From: Bacillota bacterium
Lineage (GTDB): Bacteria > Bacillota > Clostridia > Lachnospirales > Lachnospiraceae
Length of the DNA stretch: 64,000 nucleotides
NCBI GenBank assembly: GCA_029779695.1
Contig: JAKPAB010000200.1
Coordinates: 124,001 to 188,000, forward strand
Direction: 5' to 3'
Made by a program: the position numbers and the translations under genes. Shown here one piece after another: positions 1 to 9,989 of the stretch (position 1 is the first letter of the stretch; each line of letters opens with the position of its first letter). A model generated the notes under the pieces. It was given only the letters and a program-made list of their open reading frames with translations. It did no database searches and was not told the origin of the DNA.

Positions 1-1998
1 AGACTCAATAACAAGACCTCTTGCTTTTCTCTTAGGGTTGGCCTTAAGTTCAAGTACATCTGCAGTAAGAAGAATCATCTCCAAAAGCTCATCTATTCCC
101 TCATGAGTTTTTGCTGAAACAGGTACAAACGTTGTGCTTCCACCCCAATCTTCAGGAATAAGCTCATATTCTGAAAGCTCCTGCTTTACTCTCTCTATGT
201 TGGCACCCGGTTTATCAATCTTATTAACAGCAACTATAACTTCTACGCCTGCAGCCTTGGCATGGTTAATAGCCTCAACTGTCTGAGGCATTACTCCATC
301 GTCTGCTGCAACAACAAGAATTGCAATATCTGTTGAGCTGGCACCTCTCATACGCATAGCCGTAAATGCTTCATGACCAGGTGTGTCCAAAAATGTAATC
401 TTATGTCCATTTACGTTAACTACATATGCACCTATTGCCTGAGTAATACCACCAGCCTCACGGTCTGTAACCTTAGTATTTCTAATTGCATCCAGAAGTG
501 ATGTTTTACCATGATCTACATGACCCATGACACATACAACTGGAGCTCTCTCTACAAGAGTATCCTCTGCATCATCATCTTCCTTAAGCATCTCTTTTAT
601 AATATCAATCTTTTCCTCATGCTCGCAAAGTATTTCATATTCCAAAGCTATATTTTCAGCTTTTTCGTAAGGAAGATCTGTATTGATAGTGAGTATTACA
701 GCTTTTGCAAACATATCTTTTATTATAGTAGTAGGCTGAATCTTCATCTTATCTGCAAGATCTCTTACTGTAATATGATCCGGTATCTTAATTGACTTAA
801 CTTCTTCTTCAACAATCTTTGTCTGCTCTGGTGCCTTGTTTTTCTTCTTACCACCATTTTTTTCAAGATTAATAAAATGAGTATTTTCAGGCTTGCCCGT
901 ACGATTATTATTTTTCTTAGCCTTTTTGCCCAGTCTCTGATTTGGTTTTGATTCCTTCTTATCAACATTCTGAGCAGGTGTAGCCTGGCCCCCCTGATTA
1001 TTCTGATGTTTTGAGAACTTACCTGTATTTCTATCTACAGCGTGGTCCTTTTTTTCAAACTTTCTATCGTCTTTTCTGTCATTATTTGAAGAAGGCTTGG
1101 TATTATTATTTTGAGACGGTCTGTCACTACGTCTTTTCTCATCATTATTATTTGAATGATGCATCTTGTTTACATTTTTAGCTGCATCAGCATTATTATT
1201 AGAACGTACTTCCGTATTATGTACTTCCTTCGTATGGGATTCCTGTGCATGTGCTCCAGGCGTATGTGCATCGGATACATGAGCTTCTGTAGTGCGTGAA
1301 TCTGCACTATAGGCTTTTCTACTCTTCATTTCCTGCTTTTTCTGTTCTTCTAGTGTGGGTTCGCCAACCCTTGTTCCATCTTCTCTTATAGGTCCATGTC
1401 CGCCTCTTGGCTTGATCATAGGTCTATATGTGTTAGCAGTAGATGCATTTCTATTATTCTGTCCCTGATGTCTGGCTCCTTGCCTGTTCTGATTTTTTCT
1501 ATTTTCATCGGACGAAAACTTATGATTTTGTTTATTATTATTGTTATTACTGCTACTATTGCCGCTGTTGATGCTATTGTTGCTGTTATTACTATTATTT
1601 CTATTATTTCTATTATTGCTATTGTCATTATGAGAATTTCTTGAATACTGGACATTAAAAACAGCTGATATTGAAGACTTCTTCTTCTTGGACGCTTCAG
1701 AATCAGAATTATCGTGATTCTTTGCCTGATTATCAGATGGGATTACCGCTTTTTCTTTTCTAACTTCTATATCAGGAGAAACTGCATTCTCCTGGACTTT
1801 AGCATCAGAAGTTATCGTCTTCTCCTGGACTTTAGCTTTAGTTTCCTTTTTCATGTTGTTTCTGACCTTGTCGGCAACAACATCGTCTATACTGTTCTGT
1901 GCTTTTACGGTGATCCCTTCTGCCGCAAGGAATGAGACCACATCTTTTGATTGGACATCGATTTCCTTTGCAAGGGCGCTTATTCTGATTTTTGCCAT
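1..1998 (-). CDS. infB: Translation initiation factor IF-2, 3' end truncated by window edge
   Basis: Reverse-strand reading from ATG at 1998 gives [34 protein letters not shown]...; downstream GTPase motifs [44 protein letters not shown]. Runs off the left edge. Confidence 0.96.
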   Translation of the reverse strand, partial: MAKIRISALAKEIDVQSKDVVSFLAAEGITVKAQNSIDDVVADKVRNNMKKETKAKVQEKTITSDAKVQENAVSPDIEVRKEKAVIPSDNQAKNHDNSDSEASKKKKSSISAVFNVQYSRNSHNDNSNNRNNRNNSNNSNNSINSGNSSSNNNNNKQNHKFSSDENRKNQNRQGARHQGQNNRNASTANTYRPMIKPRGGHGPIREDGTRVGEPTLEEQKKQEMKSRKAYSADSRTTEAHVSDAHTPGAHAQESHTKEVHNTEVRSNNNADAAKNVNKMHHSNNNDEKRRSDRPSQNNNTKPSSNNDRKDDRKFEKKDHAVDRNTGKFSKHQNNQGGQATPAQNVDKKESKPNQRLGKKAKKNNNRTGKPENTHFINLEKNGGKKKNKAPEQTKIVEEEVKSIKIPDHITVRDLADKMKIQPTTIIKDMFAKAVILTINTDLPYEKAENIALEYEILCEHEEKIDIIKEMLKEDDDAEDTLVERAPVVCVMGHVDHGKTSLLDAIRNTKVTDREAGGITQAIGAYVVNVNGHKITFLDTPGHEAFTAMRMRGASSTDIAILVVAADDGVMPQTVEAINHAKAAGVEVIVAVNKIDKPGANIERVKQELSEYELIPEDWGGSTTFVPVSAKTHEGIDELLEMILLTADVLELKANPKRKARGLVIES

Positions 1999-2017
1999 TT
2001 TGTATCCTCCAAAACTT

Positions 2018-2320
2018 TCACCTTAAAGCAAGCTTATCCATAACCATAAGAGCCAGCTTTTTATCAATTACTGCTACCACAGCTCTAGATTCCTGACCAA
2101 TTGAGTGGCCAAGTTCATAAGATGTGCTATATGTATAAATCGGGATCTGTCTGTATTCACACATGTTCCGATATTTTTTCTTTGTATTTTCCGATGCATC
2201 CTCAGAAATAATTACCAAAAAAGCATCTCCCATTTTAACAGCTTCTTCAACCTGATACGAGCCGCTTTTTATCTTTCCTGCTTTTTTACATATTCCAAGA
2301 ATTGATAGTGTCATATTCAT
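2018..2320 (-). CDS. ylxQ: L7Ae-family RNA-binding protein, YlxQ-like
   Basis: 100 aa, [29 protein letters not shown]; position between ylxR and infB. Confidence 0.85.
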   Translation of the reverse strand: MNMTLSILGICKKAGKIKSGSYQVEEAVKMGDAFLVIISEDASENTKKKYRNMCEYRQIPIYTYSTSYELGHSIGQESRAVVAVIDKKLALMVMDKLALR

Positions 2321-2616
2321 AATAACCCAGTTTCCTTCAAAACCGCCTCCGGCGTAAACGATAAGCCATTGCAGTGAATTGCCCTACTAAATGCATTTCT
2401 TTTTATAGCATTATTCAGACATTCTGCGTTTCTGCATACATAAGTGCCACGGCCATCCATATTCATGGACTGATCGAAAATAGCCTTGCCGTTTTCATCT
2501 TTTACGAATCTAATCATGGACTCTTTTGTATTAGAAGTCCTGCATCCAATACAACGTCTTAAACGTTCTTTATGATCTTTTTTATTCGTTACCGTTTGAG
2601 GATTCTCCTTCATCAT
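2317..2616 (-). CDS. ylxR: YlxR family (DUF448) nucleic-acid-binding protein; ORF track start at 2760 is probably too far upstream
   Basis: RRCIGCRTSNTKESMIRFV...GRGTYVCRNAECLNNAIKRNAFSRAI; internal Met (MMKENPQT) is the likely start. Confidence 0.85.
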   Translation of the reverse strand: MMKENPQTVTNKKDHKERLRRCIGCRTSNTKESMIRFVKDENGKAIFDQSMNMDGRGTYVCRNAECLNNAIKRNAFSRAIHCNGLSFTPEAVLKETGLL

Positions 2617-3706
2617 AGTATTCTTCATCATCATAATACTCTTCACTAAGTCCAGGGAAATCTCCAGACTCTCTTGCCTGTGTTTCAGATTTGATATCAA
2701 TCTTAAATCCTGTAAGCCTAGCAGCAAGACGTGCATTTTGCCCTTCTCTTCCGATTGCAAGTGACAGCTGATAATCAGGTACTATAACACTTGCATTTTT
2801 TTCATCAGAATCAGCTATTACTGAAATGACTTTAGCTGGACTAAGGGCATTTTCAATAAGTCTTGCCGGATTTTCATCCCAACACACAATATCTATTTTT
2901 TCATTGTGAAGTTCCTGAACAACTGCATTAACACGGGTACCATTCATACCAACACATGCACCTACAGGATCAACATCATCATCATGAGAGAGAACTGCCA
3001 TTTTTGTACGGTTTCCTGCTTCTCTCGCAATGCTTATTATCTCAACGATCCCTTCTCTTATTTCTGAAACTTCCTGTTCAAAAAGTTTCTTTACAAGCTC
3101 AGGATGAGTTCTTGATACATATACTTTAGGTTCTCTCTTAGAAGGCTTAACCTCAGTTATATAAAATCTGTATCTATCATTTCTCTTATAGTTTTCACCA
3201 TTGATCTGCTCTCTCTCTGTAAGAGTTGCATCAATGTCACCAAGGTCAATACTATATGAGCTTCCAATCTTTCTCTGGACAACTCCTGTGACAACATGAT
3301 GTTCTTTTTCTCTATATTCATCAAAGATCTGTCTATTTTCTTCTCTGTGAAGTTCCTGGATCAAGCTGTTTCTTGCTGCAGCTGCTGCAATTCTGCCAAA
3401 TTCCATTGACTTGATCTCTTCAAAAAAGATATCACCGATTTTGTAGCTTCCATCAACCTTCTGTGCTTCTTCAAGCGCGATTTCGCTCTCCGAATCCATA
3501 GGTTCATCAACAACTTCCTTAGATATAATTACATGGTATTCACAAGTCTGAGAATCGATAGTAACTTTGATGTTATCAGTTCTTCTATATGTCTGCTTGC
3601 ATGCTATCATAAGAGCTTCTTCAATTTTTTCTAGAATAACCTCTCTTGATATGTTTTTTTCCTTTTCAAGTAAACTCAGTGCCTGCAGCATTTCTTCATT
3701 TGCCAT
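2582..3706 (-). CDS. nusA: Transcription termination/antitermination factor NusA
   Basis: 374 aa with NusA N-domain, S1 and KH-type regions (DPVGACVGMNGTRVNAVVQELHNEKIDIVCW; LAIGREGQNARLAARLTGFKIDIKSE). Confidence 0.96.
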   Translation of the reverse strand: MANEEMLQALSLLEKEKNISREVILEKIEEALMIACKQTYRRTDNIKVTIDSQTCEYHVIISKEVVDEPMDSESEIALEEAQKVDGSYKIGDIFFEEIKSMEFGRIAAAAARNSLIQELHREENRQIFDEYREKEHHVVTGVVQRKIGSSYSIDLGDIDATLTEREQINGENYKRNDRYRFYITEVKPSKREPKVYVSRTHPELVKKLFEQEVSEIREGIVEIISIAREAGNRTKMAVLSHDDDVDPVGACVGMNGTRVNAVVQELHNEKIDIVCWDENPARLIENALSPAKVISVIADSDEKNASVIVPDYQLSLAIGREGQNARLAARLTGFKIDIKSETQARESGDFPGLSEEYYDDEEYYDEGESSNGNE

Positions 3707-3720
3707 GATATTCCTCCTAA

Positions 3721-4176
3721 TTAAAAAGCTTTTCGGACTAATGATATATTTGAACGTTCAATATCCTGGTTTTTATCATTAATTAATATAGTTATAATGT
3801 TATCATCATATTTTTTAAGGACTCCGGAAAATTCCTTTTGTCCATCAATAGCTTTATATAATCTAACCTCTACTATTGTGTCAATATTCCTTTTAAAATC
3901 ATTTTCCTTTTTAAAAGGTCTGTCACCAGATGAGCTCACCTCAAATATATATGCCTCATCAATGTAATCTTCCCTGTCAAGGATCTCATTCATTTTTCGA
4001 GATATCATTTCGCAATCGTCAATAGATACGCCTAAAACTTTATCTATATAGACCCTAAGATAATAATCCTTTAATTCTTTTACAAATTCTATGTCTACCA
4101 GTTCAATGTCAGTATCCTTTAGGATATCATCAATATACTCTTGAGTTCTGTTTATATAAGTTTCTTTCTTTCCCAC
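3721..4176 (-). CDS. rimP: Ribosome maturation factor RimP
   Basis: 151 aa; YYLRVYIDK...GVSIDDCEMISRKMNEILDREDYI..YIFEVSSSGDRPFKKENDF; adjacent to nusA. Confidence 0.93.
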   Translation of the reverse strand: MGKKETYINRTQEYIDDILKDTDIELVDIEFVKELKDYYLRVYIDKVLGVSIDDCEMISRKMNEILDREDYIDEAYIFEVSSSGDRPFKKENDFKRNIDTIVEVRLYKAIDGQKEFSGVLKKYDDNIITILINDKNQDIERSNISLVRKAF

Positions 4177-4197
4177 ATTATTCTCCTTAAAAGAAAA

Positions 4198-4219
4198 AGT
4201 ACCGGAAAAACCGGCACTT
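4198..4219 (-). terminator. Intrinsic terminator downstream of tRNA-Glu
   Basis: Minus strand AAGTGCCGG-TTTTT-CCGGTACTT followed by TTTCTTTT. Confidence 0.8.
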
Positions 4220-4244
4220 TCAGGGTTGGGCTATATAATAGCAA

Positions 4245-4316
4245 TAGTTCGTGGGGGAATCGAACCCCCGATTCCGCCGTGAGAGGGCGGCGTCTTAACC
4301 GCTTGACCAACGAACC
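4245..4316 (-). tRNA. tRNA-Glu (anticodon CTC), CCA not encoded
   Basis: Minus strand GGTTCGT..GTCAAGCGGTTAAGAC..CCGCC-CTCTCAC-GGCGG..GGGGG-TTCGATT-CCCCC-ACGAACTA; full cloverleaf can be drawn by hand. Confidence 0.93.
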
Positions 4317-4351
4317 CAAGCTTGTTGCTGTTCTTTCGCAGCAACAAGAGA

Positions 4352-4380
4352 ATTATACCGTAATATTTTTCAGAATGCAA
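4352..4380 (-). promoter_or_regulatory. SigmaA-type promoter for tRNA-Glu
   Basis: Minus strand TTGCAT-N17-TATAAT just upstream of the tRNA. Confidence 0.75.
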
Positions 4381-4412
4381 GCAAAATTTTTGTTTTTTTA
4401 ATTTTTTTTAAT

Positions 4413-5423
4413 TTAATAACCTTCAGGGTTACTTTTCTGCCAATTCCAAGAGTCTCTGCACATCTCTAATATTCCGTAGTTCGCTTCCCAGCCAAGTTCT
4501 TTTTTAGCTTTATCGGCATTGCTGTAGCATACTGCTATATCTCCAGCTCTTCTAGGAGCCACTTTATATGGGATCTTGATTCCTGTTGCCCTTTCGAAAT
4601 TATGAACAATATCCAAAACGCTGTATCCCGTTCCGGTTCCCAGATTATATATTGACAGTCCGGTACCTTTTGCAAGTTTGCTCAACGCTTTCACATGACC
4701 ATCTGCAAGATCCATTACATGAATATAGTCTCTCACGCCTGTACCATCCGTAGTGTCATAGTCATCTCCAAATATACTCAGTTCCTTCAGCTTGCCAACT
4801 GCAACCTGTGTGATATAAGGCATAAGATTATTCGGGATACCATTTGGATTCTCGCCCATTCTTCCACTCGGATGTGCTCCAATGGGATTAAAGTATCTAA
4901 GCAATACCACGTTCCATTCATTATCAGCATGCTGAATATCCGTAAGAATCTGTTCAAGCATGGATTTTGTCCATCCATAAGGATTAGTGCACTGTCCCTT
5001 AGGACATTTTTCTGTAATGGGGATCTCCGCAGGATCTCCATAAACAGTTGCTGATGAAGAGAAAATTATGTTCTTTACATTATGTTGTCTCATTACATCA
5101 ACCAACGTAAGTGTCCCTGTAATATTATTATCATAATATTCCAAAGGTTTTTTTACAGATTCGCCTACAGACTTGAGACCTGCAAAGTGAATAACACTGC
5201 TGATGTCCTCTGTTTCAAACACCTTATTAAGTATATCCCTGTCGAGAATATCTCCCTTGTAAAATTTAAGATTCTTTCCCGTGAGTTCCCTTACTCTGTC
5301 CAGTGATTTTTCACTGGCATTAGAAAGATTATCAAGAACTATAACCTCATATCCAGCATTCAAAAGCTGGACGCAAGTATGGCTTCCAATAAATCCTGCA
5401 CCACCCGTGACAAGTATTGCCAT
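4413..5423 (-). CDS. galE: UDP-glucose 4-epimerase
   Basis: [57 protein letters not shown]. Confidence 0.96.
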   Translation of the reverse strand: MAILVTGGAGFIGSHTCVQLLNAGYEVIVLDNLSNASEKSLDRVRELTGKNLKFYKGDILDRDILNKVFETEDISSVIHFAGLKSVGESVKKPLEYYDNNITGTLTLVDVMRQHNVKNIIFSSSATVYGDPAEIPITEKCPKGQCTNPYGWTKSMLEQILTDIQHADNEWNVVLLRYFNPIGAHPSGRMGENPNGIPNNLMPYITQVAVGKLKELSIFGDDYDTTDGTGVRDYIHVMDLADGHVKALSKLAKGTGLSIYNLGTGTGYSVLDIVHNFERATGIKIPYKVAPRRAGDIAVCYSNADKAKKELGWEANYGILEMCRDSWNWQKSNPEGY

Positions 5424-5583
5424 ATTTTTCCCTCCAATTCTTATATATAAAATAGCTAACTTTTAGTTTACATTAACTTACTCAAATATTCAATGCAGGT
5501 AAATAATAATCTGCAATTTAAAATCAAAATTTGCTTTTTATTCAAAAAGATTTTCTAATTCATTTAAGGATTATTTTATCCGT

Positions 5584-5613
5584 AAAAAAAGGAGAAAGGC
5601 TAAGCTTTCTCCT
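5584..5613 (-). terminator. Intrinsic terminator downstream of rplT
   Basis: Minus strand AGGAGAAAG-CTTAGC-CTTTCTCCT followed by TTTTTT. Confidence 0.88.
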
Positions 5614-5620
5614 GAAATAT

Positions 5621-5977
5621 TTAAGCTACCTTGCTTTTTGCAAGTTCGCAAAGCTTTGTAAAAGCTGCTGCATCACTTACTGCAAGTTCTGCAAGCATTT
5701 TTCTGTTCATTTCAACATCTGCAAGTTTAAGACCATGCATAAGCTTGCTATATGAAAGACCATTCATACGTGCTGCTGCATTAATTCTTGCAATCCAAAG
5801 TGATCTGAACTGTCTCTTTCTCTCCTTACGACCTGCATATGAAGAAGTGAGCGCTCTCATAACTGACTGCTTAGCTACACGATACTGCTTAGATCTGGCG
5901 CCGCGATAACCCTTAGCCAGTTTTAATACTCTATTATGTTTTTTCTTGGCGTTAAGTCCGCCTTTAATTCTTGCCAT
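5621..5977 (-). CDS. rplT: 50S ribosomal protein L20
   Basis: [42 protein letters not shown]. Confidence 0.98.
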   Translation of the reverse strand: MARIKGGLNAKKKHNRVLKLAKGYRGARSKQYRVAKQSVMRALTSSYAGRKERKRQFRSLWIARINAAARMNGLSYSKLMHGLKLADVEMNRKMLAELAVSDAAAFTKLCELAKSKVA

Positions 5978-6002
5978 GCTGACAATACCTCCTGAATCAA
6001 AA

Positions 6003-6200
6003 TTAGATGTACGGTAAAATCTTCTTTATGCTCTTGACATTAGTAGCATCTGTTGTTGTAGTCTTGCGAAGATTTCTCTTACGCTTTGTAGACTTTTTAG
6101 TCAGAATATGGCTTTTAAATGCCTTAGCTCTCACAAGCTTACCTGTACCTGTTTTTTTGAAACGCTTTGCAGCTGCTTTCTTAGTCTTAATCTTGGGCAT
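6003..6200 (-). CDS. rpmI: 50S ribosomal protein L35
   Basis: [46 protein letters not shown]; start moved to the third codon of the ORF. Confidence 0.97.
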   Translation of the reverse strand: MPKIKTKKAAAKRFKKTGTGKLVRAKAFKSHILTKKSTKRKRNLRKTTTTDATNVKSIKKILPYI

Positions 6201-6732
6201 GATCAATTCCTCCTTGCTTCTTTTTGACTGCTCTAGGTGCCAGTATCAAGCTGATACTTCTTCCTTCAAGCTTTGCACTCTTCTCTACTGTGGAAATATC
6301 CTCAAGTGTTTTTGCAAAATCTGTCAAAATATGACTTGACGTGGATATATGTGCCATTTCTCTTCCTCTGAATCTAAGGGTAATTTTAACTTTATTTCCC
6401 TTATCAAGGAATTTTCTGGCAGCATTTGACTTAGTATTAAGGTCATTAGAGTCGATGTTAGGAGACATACGGACTTCCTTGGTTTCACAGTTCCGTTGTT
6501 TCTTCTTTGCTTCCTTTTCCTTCCTGGCAAGCTCATAACGGTATTTACCGTAATCAATGATCTTGCAAACGGGAGGCTTTGCATTTGGAGCTACATTTAC
6601 GAGATCCAAGTTTTCCTTCTGTGCGAGTTCAAGTGCATCCCTTGCTGACATTATGCCAAGCTGTTCTCCATGTGATCCGATTAAAAAAACTTCTTTCTCT
6701 CTAATCATCTCATTAACCATTAAATCGCTAAT
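6187..6732 (-). CDS. infC: Translation initiation factor IF-3, likely AUU start codon
   Basis: IF-3 protein ([41 protein letters not shown]). GGAGG at 6746-6742 lies 9 nt before ATT (6732) but 21 nt before the track ATG (6720); reading is ATT AGC GAT TTA ATG GTT AAT GAG. Confidence 0.92.
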   Translation of the reverse strand: MSDLMVNEMIREKEVFLIGSHGEQLGIMSARDALELAQKENLDLVNVAPNAKPPVCKIIDYGKYRYELARKEKEAKKKQRNCETKEVRMSPNIDSNDLNTKSNAARKFLDKGNKVKITLRFRGREMAHISTSSHILTDFAKTLEDISTVEKSAKLEGRSISLILAPRAVKKKQGGIDHAQD

Positions 6733-6748
6733 TGTCTGATACCTCCAT

Positions 6749-6853
6749 AAAAAAAGCGGATAGACAGTCTACCCACTCAAAATCAAAAAACAAAATTTAT
6801 GTTTTCAAATATTAAACACATAGACGCAAAAACGCGCTAGGGTGAGAGTGGAT
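6749..6853 (-). promoter_or_regulatory. infC-rpmI-rplT leader with transcription attenuator (L20-leader-like)
   Basis: Terminator GTGGGTAGA-CTG-TCTATCCGC + T7 (6776-6749) just upstream of the infC SD; upstream ATCCACTC (6853-6846) is complementary, with one G-U pair, to GAGTGGGT (6778-6771), which overlaps the terminator 5' arm. Confidence 0.75.
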
Positions 6854-6919
6854 TCTCTGCTTCTTAGTTACAACGTAGGTTAATTTAACATATATATATT
6901 TCAAAGTCAATAGATTATT

Positions 6920-7741
6920 TCATTTAAGAATAAATTTTTCAGCAATTTCTGCAATGGCGCTGTGGTTATTATCTCTTTTTGCAATATAATCTGCCTTTTC
7001 CTTTAATTCCGGTCTTCCATTTTTAACAGAGCATCCAATTCCAGCTGCTTCTATCATGGAAATATCATTTCTCTCATCACCAACAGAAATCGTGTTTTCT
7101 ATTGGTACATCAAGATACTCTGACATCTTAACAAGCCCATCTCCTTTGCTAACTCCCTTTGGAATAACCTCTAGAAAATAGGTTGCAGAAAATATAATGT
7201 CAACCTGAGAAGCAAATGAGCTATTCTCAATTCTCTCTTTTAACTTGTACAGAATTGCTTCATCATCAAATGAAGCTGTGAGTACCTTATATATTTTTTT
7301 ATCATTAACCTGGGTATGCTCTTGAATTTCAAAGCTCTTTTCCCCTGTCATTTTAATATATTTTTTAAATGTATCTGAATTTTCAGGAGTATATATGCCT
7401 TCAGGTGCGTATGCATGAGCATGTATGCCAAGTTCGGCAGCCATTCTCAAAATTTCTGATGCAATTTCACCCTTAAGTAATTTTTCATATATTATTTTTT
7501 TATTATTAAAATCATATACTAGACCACCTTGGAAACATATCATATACATTCCGTCGGTGCTATCAAACTGATCAAGAACGATTTTTTGTGCATTGACTGA
7601 TCTTCCTGATGTAAGCACAAACAAGTTTCCAGAATCTATACATCTTCCAATTGCTTCTTTATTTTCATTGGAAACAATTCCTGAACTATTTAAAAGCGTT
7701 CCATCAATATCTGTAAATAAAGTCTTACTCATCAAAATCAC
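6920..7741 (-). CDS. Cof-type HAD-family hydrolase
   Basis: LFTDIDGTLLNSSGIVS; GVSKGDGLVKMSEYL; SVGDERNDISMIEAAGIG. Confidence 0.9.
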   Translation of the reverse strand: MILMSKTLFTDIDGTLLNSSGIVSNENKEAIGRCIDSGNLFVLTSGRSVNAQKIVLDQFDSTDGMYMICFQGGLVYDFNNKKIIYEKLLKGEIASEILRMAAELGIHAHAYAPEGIYTPENSDTFKKYIKMTGEKSFEIQEHTQVNDKKIYKVLTASFDDEAILYKLKERIENSSFASQVDIIFSATYFLEVIPKGVSKGDGLVKMSEYLDVPIENTISVGDERNDISMIEAAGIGCSVKNGRPELKEKADYIAKRDNNHSAIAEIAEKFILK

Positions 7742-9989
7742 TCATTTCTCTTGCTTCTATTGCTTCTCTTGCTTCTTTTGATCTTTCCTCTGCTTCTCTG
7801 CAGAATACATGCTGAGAACATGAATCCATATTATCTCTTCTCGGAAGTCTTGTATATATCCCGCGTGAATTCATATGATATGCTTTTCTCTTATCATTAA
7901 GTTGAACATCAAGATAATGCTTGATATCTTCTTTTGCAGAATCATCTTCTACAGGAAATACTATTTCAACTCTTCTGTCAAGATTTCTAGGCATCCAATC
8001 CGCTGAACCCATAAATATATCTTCCTGTCCTTCGTTATAGAAATAAAATATTCTCGCATGCTCAAGGAATTCACCCACTATAGATGAGACATGAATATTA
8101 TCGCTGATCCCAGGAATACCGATTCTAAGAGAACATATGCCTCTTATGATCAGATAAATAGAAACTCCGGCATGAGAGGCTTCATATAATTTGGCTATCA
8201 TATCCATATCACATAGTGAATTCATTTTCGCTATGATAAGCCCTTTTTTTCTCATTTTTGCATGTTTGATCTCCCTATCGATAAGTGTATAGAATCTCTG
8301 CCTCATCCATATAGGCGCGACTAAAAGCTTATTCCAATGTGCTGGCTCGGAGTAGCCGGAAAGCATATTAAATACTGCTGTAGCATCTTCTCCATAGCTC
8401 TCACTGCATGTCATGATCCCGCAATCTGTGTAATGCTTTGCAGTGCTATCGTTATAGTTGCCGGTTCCTAGATGAACATACCTTCTTATGCCATCTTCCT
8501 CCAACCTGACTATAAGAGCTATCTTACAATGAGTTTTTAATCCGACTACGCCATAGATTACATGACATCCGGATTGCTCCAGTTTTTTTGCCCATTCAAT
8601 ATTATTCTGTTCATCAAAACGAGCCTTAAGCTCAACAAGAACCGTTACCTGCTTACCATTTTCCGCGGCCTGTGCCAGCGCCTCTACGATAGGTGAATTG
8701 CCGCTTACCCTGTACAGTGTCTGCTTAATTGCAAGAACATTTGGATCTGATGCAGCTGTTTTTATCAGATCGACCACTGGATTAAATGATTCATATGGAT
8801 GCTGTAGGAATATATCCCCCTCCCGTATAATTGTAAAAATATCTGTTCCAGGTCTGATCCTATAATTATTTTGAGGAGCAAATTCTCTAAAATAAAAATC
8901 AGGTCTTTCATCAAATCTTGGGATTTTTGCTAAAAATGTAAGATCAATCGGCCCTTGAATCTCAAAAATATCTTTTGAATCGATAGAAAAATTCGTTTTT
9001 AAAACATCTAATAATTTTTCATCAATTCGCGACTCTACTTCGAGTCGGATAACCTCACCCCAGGCTCGCTTTTTCAGTTGCTTCTGAATCTCCTTTAATA
9101 GATCCGAAGCGTCATCCTCATCCAAGTAAAAATCAGCATTTCTCATTATCCTATATGGAAATGCGGTAACAACATCATAGTTCAAAAATAACTTTGGCAG
9201 ATTTTTCTCTATAACCTGTTCAAGTAAAATAAATACGTCTTTTTCCTCATTATCAGAAGGGATCAAAATAAGTCTTGGAAGCACAGATGGAACCTGAACG
9301 GTGGCAAATTCAATTGTCTTTTCCTTGGCTTTATTTTCTGTCTCAGAAATAATAGATTTCTTTTCATTGCTTCTAATAAGTGCAGCAATATTGAGCGTTT
9401 TGTTTCTGACCAGTGGAAATGGTCTTGATGCATCGACCGCCATTGGAGTAAGAACTGGATAAATCGAATTTTCAAAAAATTTATCGACAAATTCTGACTG
9501 ATCAGGTGTAAGCGATTCGTAATTAGATACTATTCGTATTCCTTCTTTTTCAAGTGCCGGAACGAGTTCAGTGTTAAATATACGATATTGTTCGCTTACG
9601 AATCGTCTCGTAACATTGTTAATCTCACTGAGCTGCTCTTTAACGGTAAGGCCTGCAAGATCTGTTTTTTTATATCCTGCATTTTTCATATCCTTAAGAG
9701 ATGCCACACGTACCATATAAAATTCGTCAAGATTAGATGAAGTAATAGATAGAAATCCCAGTTTTTCCATAAGCGGATTGTCATCATCAGAAGTCTCATT
9801 TAAGATTCGCTGATTAAACTTTAACCAGCTCAATTCACGATTCTCATAGTATCTAGGATCAGTAAAATCAATTGCATCTTCTTTAGAGACTTCTTCTATT
9901 GACTGAGGTTCAGGCACATTAGCCTCTTTTATAAGCTTATCCAAGCTGCCTTTATTCTCAGAGTTTCTCCAGAAAAATCTTCTACTCAT
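7725..9989 (-). CDS. ppk1: Polyphosphate kinase 1
   Basis: 754 aa; ENRELSWLKFNQRIL; NPVVDLIKTAASDPNVLAIKQTLYRVSGNSPIVEAL; YVHLGTGNYNDSTAKHYTDCG. Confidence 0.96.
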   Translation of the reverse strand: MSRRFFWRNSENKGSLDKLIKEANVPEPQSIEEVSKEDAIDFTDPRYYENRELSWLKFNQRILNETSDDDNPLMEKLGFLSITSSNLDEFYMVRVASLKDMKNAGYKKTDLAGLTVKEQLSEINNVTRRFVSEQYRIFNTELVPALEKEGIRIVSNYESLTPDQSEFVDKFFENSIYPVLTPMAVDASRPFPLVRNKTLNIAALIRSNEKKSIISETENKAKEKTIEFATVQVPSVLPRLILIPSDNEEKDVFILLEQVIEKNLPKLFLNYDVVTAFPYRIMRNADFYLDEDDASDLLKEIQKQLKKRAWGEVIRLEVESRIDEKLLDVLKTNFSIDSKDIFEIQGPIDLTFLAKIPRFDERPDFYFREFAPQNNYRIRPGTDIFTIIREGDIFLQHPYESFNPVVDLIKTAASDPNVLAIKQTLYRVSGNSPIVEALAQAAENGKQVTVLVELKARFDEQNNIEWAKKLEQSGCHVIYGVVGLKTHCKIALIVRLEEDGIRRYVHLGTGNYNDSTAKHYTDCGIMTCSESYGEDATAVFNMLSGYSEPAHWNKLLVAPIWMRQRFYTLIDREIKHAKMRKKGLIIAKMNSLCDMDMIAKLYEASHAGVSIYLIIRGICSLRIGIPGISDNIHVSSIVGEFLEHARIFYFYNEGQEDIFMGSADWMPRNLDRRVEIVFPVEDDSAKEDIKHYLDVQLNDKRKAYHMNSRGIYTRLPRRDNMDSCSQHVFCREAEERSKEAREAIEAREMSDFDE

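Noticed and set aside
1396-1655. Overlapping Ile-rich ORFs on both strands
   Set aside because: They are out-of-frame readings of the Asn-rich tract in infB; periodic AAT/ATT codons generate them.
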